A stretch of 64,000 nucleotides of DNA from Thalassia testudinum (lineage: Eukaryota; Streptophyta; Magnoliopsida; Alismatales; Hydrocharitaceae). Positions 58,383-64,000 of the stretch are shown piece by piece. The stretch's first letter is position 1; the number at the start of each line of letters is the position of its first letter. Position numbers and translations under genes: made by a program. The stretch spans positions 19,714,001 through 19,778,000 of the forward strand of contig JAZHRO010000019.1 of NCBI GenBank assembly GCA_037157565.1, written 5' to 3'. A model generated the notes under the pieces. That model was given only the letters and a program-made list of their open reading frames with translations. It did no database searches and was not told the DNA's origin.

Positions 58383-61139
58383 TATTAAGACCCGTGCCAC
58401 CAAAACCCTTTTAAGACGTCTGGACACCTTCCCAGATGTCTGGAAATCAATTTTTGTGCGTACGACCGCGAATCTACGCGTGTGTCGCGTGCAAACTGAG
58501 CCCAACTGCCTTCTTCTCTTTCTTCTTCCCTCACCAACTTGCAGAGCCTTTCCCCCCATGCCTACATATATCCCCTCCTCTCCCTCACGCCACCCCACAT
58601 CCATCCATCCACCTTCTTCCTCCAGCAAGAGCGAAAGTGAGGGCAACAAGTTGCTGCCAAGTGCAGCGGTGGAGAGGAGAGGGGCAGCGAGAGAAGGGAA
58701 GAGAGGAGAGCGCACTAGCCGTGACGGAGCTCACCAGAGAGGCTTGCGGCCGGTCGGGCGTGCGTGAGGTGGAGTGTTGTGTCGAGGAAGTCCTCCCCGA
58801 TGTTGCTGCAGCTAGAGCAACGGGCGAACGAGCACGGCGCGACCGTACGCAGCAGGAAGAAGACGAAGGAGCTTCTGATTCTGGGATTTTTCCCAGAATC
58901 AAACGTCTGGACCTACATCCAGATGATGCGAACGACGTTTGGAGGAGGCTCCAGACGACTGAGAGGTACGTACTGCGCCCACTGTTTTCCTTTTTGCGAT
59001 TACGGCCATGTGGCCATTCCGCCGAAGCTCTGTTGCGTGTCGTGTTAAGAGATTTTGCGTGCGCATGCAGGATTCACTTTGGGAAGGTGTAGGGCACGCC
59101 CTCCCACGTGGATCAGACGTCTAGGTGAGGCACCAGATGGCAGAGAGCATTTCCAGACATCCGGAGAGATAGTCGAACGTCTGGAACTAGGTCCAGACGA
59201 TCCGATAGGATCTCTGGACGTCTGAGGAGCAACGCAGAGTGAGGTATCGATCTGGACCCCTTTTAAGATGATTGGAAGATGTTCCAGACGTCAGATTTGA
59301 GTCAGAGTTGTCATTTTTGACCCATTTGGGGTCAGCTTGAGGTTCGATTTTCGCATTTAACTTTCTATTCTTCTTCGTATAAGTTCCTCTACTTGTTGGA
59401 ATGTTGTTTATCATGTTTTGAGTGGTTTCTTGTGGTTCATCCTTGTGTTAGGACCTCATTCTGTTGCGGATTTGGGGGTTGCGAAGGCACGTAGACCTGC
59501 CGATCACGCCCCCATTACTCCCGATTTTGCGGGTAGAGTGGCTTCCCTTAGTTAATTACAAGCATAAATGCATATCTGGATTAAATGATAGATCCTAGGG
59601 TATGGCATGAATCCTAGGACCAGAAACACTAGATTGAATGATAGATCCTAGGGTATGGCATGTATCCTGGGACCAGAAACTCTGGAACAATTGTATTAAA
59701 TGCCTGAATTGCAGTCTTGAATGAGTAGATAGAATAATAATAATTGCCTGTAATTGGATAACAGCTGCCTGTGAAATGTAGAGTACTGTTACATGTAATT
59801 TCTATTGTTTGAAAATAAATACTACCTACCTGTATATAAATTGGAAAAGAAAGATTGGATGTTGGAAACACGTACTATCTGCGAATAAACATAAAATGAT
59901 GAAACATAGTATGGCTTGGACTGAGAAACATGAGCATGAACCCTACGGGGAATTAGGAGTAGAGCTCCAGGAAATAAATAGAATGGAACTGGAAATGTGA
60001 ATGGAGAAGTGAGCTGGCCCTTGAGTACGGAGTACCAAGGATAGCTACTATCCCCTTCTTTAGTGTAGAGCGGAACTAGCTACCCTAGGGTTGGGACCTG
60101 GGGTTAGGACTGGCCACTTTGTATCGACTCTGTGGCCCTCACGTACATAGTACTAGGGAGAGCTACTAGTGTAGGGAGAGAGCTAGCCACCCCACGGGGC
60201 CTGGGGTTCTGCTAGCCGTCTTACACCGACTTCTTAGGCCCACTGGGCAAACCATGGTAGTCAGGCGAGGGTGCGCGGACTATGGAGGGGCGAGACCCCT
60301 GTTTGGTTATTGTGGAGGGGCTAGACCCCTGTTACTGAGAGGGCTATGCCCTATACTGGTTTCGTGCTATGCCTTAGGCACACCCGTTAACGGAAACGAC
60401 TGACCGTGTGCCAGTGCGGGGTAGCTACCCGTGCGTTTATCGCGCGTGTCGTAGTCATTGTTACGTCTATCAGCGACCTTGGGGTCATTGACTGAGAGTA
60501 GGACCACCACGGGGGACTCTCCCAACCAGGAGAGCACCACGTGCTACTTCTACTCTTTGGAAAAGACTGCAATCAAGATCGTTCCCACGAGGAACATTCA
60601 AGATCAAGAAAAAGATCAGATAAATAAACCAAGTGATGAAAGAAAGAATAATTAGTTAAATAAAGAAAGAAACTGAAATAACAGCTACCTGTCCACCTTT
60701 ACTGTTTTTCTTAGTTAGCTGGTTGCCACTCAACTCAGCATTTCGCTGACGTGTCGTACTTACCACCTTTTTCAGGTCCAGGTGTTGAGCAGCCAGAGCC
60801 TACAGCTGTAGAGGGTGCTGGGCCCAGTAGAGCCTAGTAGTTGTACTTTAGTTGTACCCCATTTTTTGTAGTAGTTAGTATTTTGTTACATTCTTGTTCT
60901 CTTTTATTGTAATTTTATATTCTAGTACCCTTTTCAAATTCTCTACTGTTGTGGTGGTGTGTACTGTAGTAGTTTATTTCTTTACTGCTGTGCTTTTGTT
61001 ACTTTTAGTTGCTTGCATGGTGAATGTGGTTTATTTTACTATTTTTTGGTTACTTTCTCGTTGGACGACTGAGTCTTGGGATCAGTCGAGTCGGTCCGAT
61101 TCTTGTGTCCTGTAGGGTTTCGAGAATCGGGTCATAGCA
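58383..61139 (+). repeat. T2 5' LTR (Tekay/Del family)
   Basis: A 2757-bp LTR runs from TATTAAGACC to GGGTCATAGCA, homologous to T3 and to T1 inverted. AGACGTCT palindromes lie at 58414-58421 and 59115-59122 with many variants between 58893 and 59300. A clear TATA box is not preserved; ACATATATCC near 58563 is the equivalent position. Confidence 0.88.
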
Positions 61140-61142
61140 AGA

Positions 61143-61160
61143 TGGTATCAGAGCAAGGTC
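61143..61160 (+). promoter_or_regulatory. T2 primer-binding site (initiator tRNA-Met)
   Basis: TGGTATCAGAGCAAGGTC lies 3 nt after the LTR end. Its first eight bases are the tRNA 3' end. Confidence 0.92.
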
Positions 61161-61322
61161 GTCCCGAGAAGTGAACCAACTAGTTGAAAAATAACCAATT
61201 CACGTGCTTGTAACTAGAGAAACCACCACAACATACCTTTTGACATCTGTTCTAAGGTTCTTTTGTTGAATGTCAGTAGAATTGACATCTTTCTGTTCTG
61301 TGTTCACGTCTCCTTGCAGGAG

Positions 61323-63960
61323 ATGCCTCAACGAGGAGGTAGCGAGGCAGGCCGCGGACGCGGCCGAGGATGAGGTCGAAGGGGCAGGCACGTTGCGCTC
61401 GACGCCTCAGTGGACCAGCCACTGCTCTTGGGCATTCAGTCCCAAGACCTCACCCAGCTGATACGGGATATTGTAAGAGAGGAGTTTCACCCGCCTCCAC
61501 GAGCGCCTCTCCCTAGGGCTGCAGAGGGGGAGTCCTCTATGGGACAGTAAGACGGACACGATGCTGGACGTGGGCGAGGGGGTGTCCCTCCACCACCCCC
61601 ACCTTCTTTCGGCACATCAGAGCACGAGGCCTCCTTATCAGGAGGCGTACCAGCTTCTCCACTTCAGAGCCATTATGAGCTTTTCGGACAGTTCCAGAAG
61701 TTGAAGCCCCCCTTCTTTAAGGGGGATGACGACCCGACCGAGGTGGAGGACTGTCTCGAGCAGATCGAGAAGGTGTTTGATACCCTTTTCCCCCCTGTGG
61801 AGTGCCGCGTGGCCTTTGCCACGTACCAGCTGGAGAGTGCGACACATAGGTGGTGGAGGGTAGTCAGAGGTCAGGAGAGGGCCGAGCTGACTTGGGACCA
61901 GTTTGTCACCCTCTTCAGCGAGCAGTACTTCCCTCAAACGTGGCAGGACCAGAGGAGGATGGAGTTCCACACTCTCAGCCAGGGGATGATGATCATGAGC
62001 GCATACCGCACACGTTTTTTGGAGCTGTCTCATTTCGCAGCAACAGCCGTAGCCACTGAGGAGGAGCGCCTTTGAAGGTTCACCGAGGGGCTCTGGCCTG
62101 CTATTCGAGGGTATGTCAAACCCTTGAAGCTGCCTACATTCTCGAGGGTGGAGGCAGCTATGACGTATGAAGAGACCAACCCGTCCGCACGTGACACTGA
62201 TAGCGGGCGGAAGAGGCCCTACTAGCCAGACTTCTCACAGGGCCGACGAGAGAGGAGGCACGTAGTGCCCACAGGAGAGCCGTCACATTTTGTGGGGCCG
62301 TCAGTGGCCTTTGGGGGCCCCAGACAAGGGCCAGCCACCAGCATCGGACCCCCACCCAGACGTCAGCAGGGATCCACTGAGGGCGGGAGTCGAGTCCCCC
62401 TTTTTTACCAATGTGGCCAGCCGAGCCACATCAGGAGGGACTGCCCATCTAGGGCTGGAGGTCAGCAGATGCTCCCCGCACCAAGCACTGGAGGGCGAGC
62501 AGGAGGCCACGGTTTTCAGGCGTGAGGGGGAGGACAATAGTCGCGAGGTGGGTACCGGCCAACGGCTACCCATCCGATGCAAAGTGTGGCTACTTCATCC
62601 GCACTAGGGCTGAGGGGCATATCAACGCCCTGACACACAGGGATGGCAGAGCTTCAGGATCAGCGGTGGTAGGTATGGTTACAGTTTCCGGTAGACTACT
62701 TTACATGCCTTTTGATTCTGGCACCACGCACTCATTTGTCGCTGCCAGCTTTGCTGTTAGTTTGGGTCAGGACGGTGTGTTGTTAGAGGATCCATTCGTG
62801 ATCAGAGGTCCAGGTGGTCAACTGTTTATAGCTGAGGAGGTGTACATAGGTTGTGAGGTCAGTGTTGGGGGACACAGCCTTCCCGCTGACCTGATTGTGA
62901 TACAGATGGAGGACTTTGGCATGATTTTAGGGATGGACTGGCTGTCCACTTACCATGCCTTGGTGGACTGCTTTGAGAGGAAGATCGTCTTCTCCATACC
63001 AGAGTTCCCTTCTTTTGAGTTTCACGGGCAGCCAGTGGATGGAGGCTTCAGGTGCATTTCTGCACTTCGGGCTGCGAGACTTTTGGGCCAGGGGTGTGAG
63101 GGCTTCCTAGCTTGTGTGGTGGCGGAGCCCAACCCTATGGCAGACTTTCAAAGTATCCCGGTGGTTAGAGAGTACCCCGACGTGTTTCTAGATGAGTTGC
63201 TAGGACTACGGCCCGAGCGTGAGATCGAGTTTGAGATCTCACTAGTATCGGGGACCAGCCCCATTTCTACAGCACCGTACAGGATGGCACCACTTGAGCT
63301 GCGAGAGCTCAAGTCTCAGTTGCAGGACCTTCTAGAGAATGGCTTTGTGAGGCCCAGTGTGTCTCCATGGGGATCCCCAATATTGTTCATGAAGAAAAAG
63401 GATGGTACCCTACGCCTTTGTGTGGACTACAAATAGCTGAATAGGGTTACCATCAAGAACAGGTATCCGCTGCCGAGGATTGACGACTTGTTTGACCAGT
63501 TGCAAGGTGCCACGGTATTTTCCAAGATAGACATGAGGTCTGGGTACCACCAGTTGAGGATCAGGGAGGTAGCCGCCTCCAAGACAGCTTTCCACACCCG
63601 GTATAGGCACTACGAGTTTTTGGTCATGCCATTTGGGCTGACCAACGCCCCCGCTGCCTTCATGGATTTGATGAACCGGGTGTTCAGACCGTATTTGGAC
63701 CAGTTCGTGGTGGTATTTATTGATGATGTGCTCATCTTTTCTCGAGATCAGACATAGCATGGATAGCACTTACGAATGGTTTTGGACACACTAAGATGAC
63801 GTAGGTTGTACGCCAAATGCAGCAAGTGCGAGTTTCAGTTGAGGGAGGTGACCTTTTTGGGCCATGTGATCCCCGGGGAAGGCTAACGTGGTGGCTGACG
63901 CCTTGAGCCGGAAGGCACCTGCCCACTTGGCCAGTTTATAGGCGCAGAGTTGGAGCCTCA
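61323..63960 (+). pseudogene. T2 gag-pol pseudogene with RNase H deletion
   Basis: Gag starts at 61323 (MPQRGG) with in-frame stops at 61371, 61548, 62073 and 62223. The Gag core KPPFFKGDDDPTEVEDCLEQ is near 61705. The zinc-knuckle-like FYQCGQPSHIRRDC near 62405 has Phe for the first Cys. After a frameshift near 62525 come the protease (FDSGTTHSF, near 62715) and reverse transcriptase, with a stop at 63434 (VDYK-stop-LNRV). The [15 protein letters not shown] motif is near 63520 and the catalytic FIDD at about 63717-63728. Soon after FLGHVI (63855) the sequence jumps to GKANVVADALSRKA (63880-63920), the C-terminal end of RNase H, so most of RNase H and the connection is missing. Integrase would lie beyond the window. 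The copy is not functional. Confidence 0.88.
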
Positions 63961-64000
63961 TGGAGGAGATGGGCAGTTGGCGACCCCTAGAGTTACTGGG

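Larger units (their letters stand above)
58383..64000 (+). mobile_element. T2: Tekay/Del-type chromovirus, degenerate, runs off the window
   Basis: It is inserted in macrosatellite unit 4. The LTR (58383-61139), initiator-Met primer site (61143-61160) and broken gag-pol follow in order. The first LTR base pair is TA in place of TG, probably a later mutation. The 3' LTR is outside the window. Confidence 0.85.

Overview
This is plant nuclear DNA made almost entirely of repeats. Every recognisable coding region belongs to an LTR retrotransposon of a plant Ty3/gypsy lineage: Athila-type with a tRNA-Asp primer site, or Tekay/Del-type chromovirus with an initiator-Met primer site. I found no convincing host gene, structural RNA gene or CRISPR array. 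The species cannot be named from the sequence. The setting looks like heterochromatin.

The substrate is a tandem array of an AT-rich unit of about 4.39 kb. Unit 1 (11109-15493) is uninterrupted. Units 2 (15494-30839) and 3 (30840-58025) return to 4380 and 4390 bp when the inserted elements and their 5-bp target duplications are subtracted. Unit 4 starts at 58026 and is cut by an insertion at 58383.

From left to right, positions 1-6219 hold a decayed non-autonomous Athila-like element (E1, minus strand). It is inserted in the pol region of a Tekay element (T1, minus, 6220-11108), which is itself inserted in the array. Unit 2 carries a solo Tekay LTR (T3, 15864-18683), a solo LTR 'A' (20789-22919) and a solo LTR 'B' (22959-28958) with another solo LTR 'C' nested in it (23866-27847). 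Unit 3 carries solo LTR 'D' (33892-36134, same family as B, opposite strand) and a non-autonomous Athila-like element (NA, 37243-57785). The right LTR of NA was split by a very young, structurally complete Athila element (43788-57325) with an uninterrupted 1899-codon gag-pol gene (48030-53729, minus). Unit 4 is interrupted by a second Tekay element (T2, plus, 58383 to the window end), which is degenerate and lacks its RNase H domain.

E1 and NA share with the intact Athila element the tRNA-Asp primer site and an unusual 3' module of stem-loop plus G-run. The simplest reading is that an autonomous Athila supplies protein in trans to these non-autonomous relatives. The less expected structures are a duplicated polypurine-tract module, stem-loops at the U3 terminus of several otherwise different LTR families, a row of six short hairpins in LTR C, and a recurring AGACGTCT palindrome shared by LTRs of different families.
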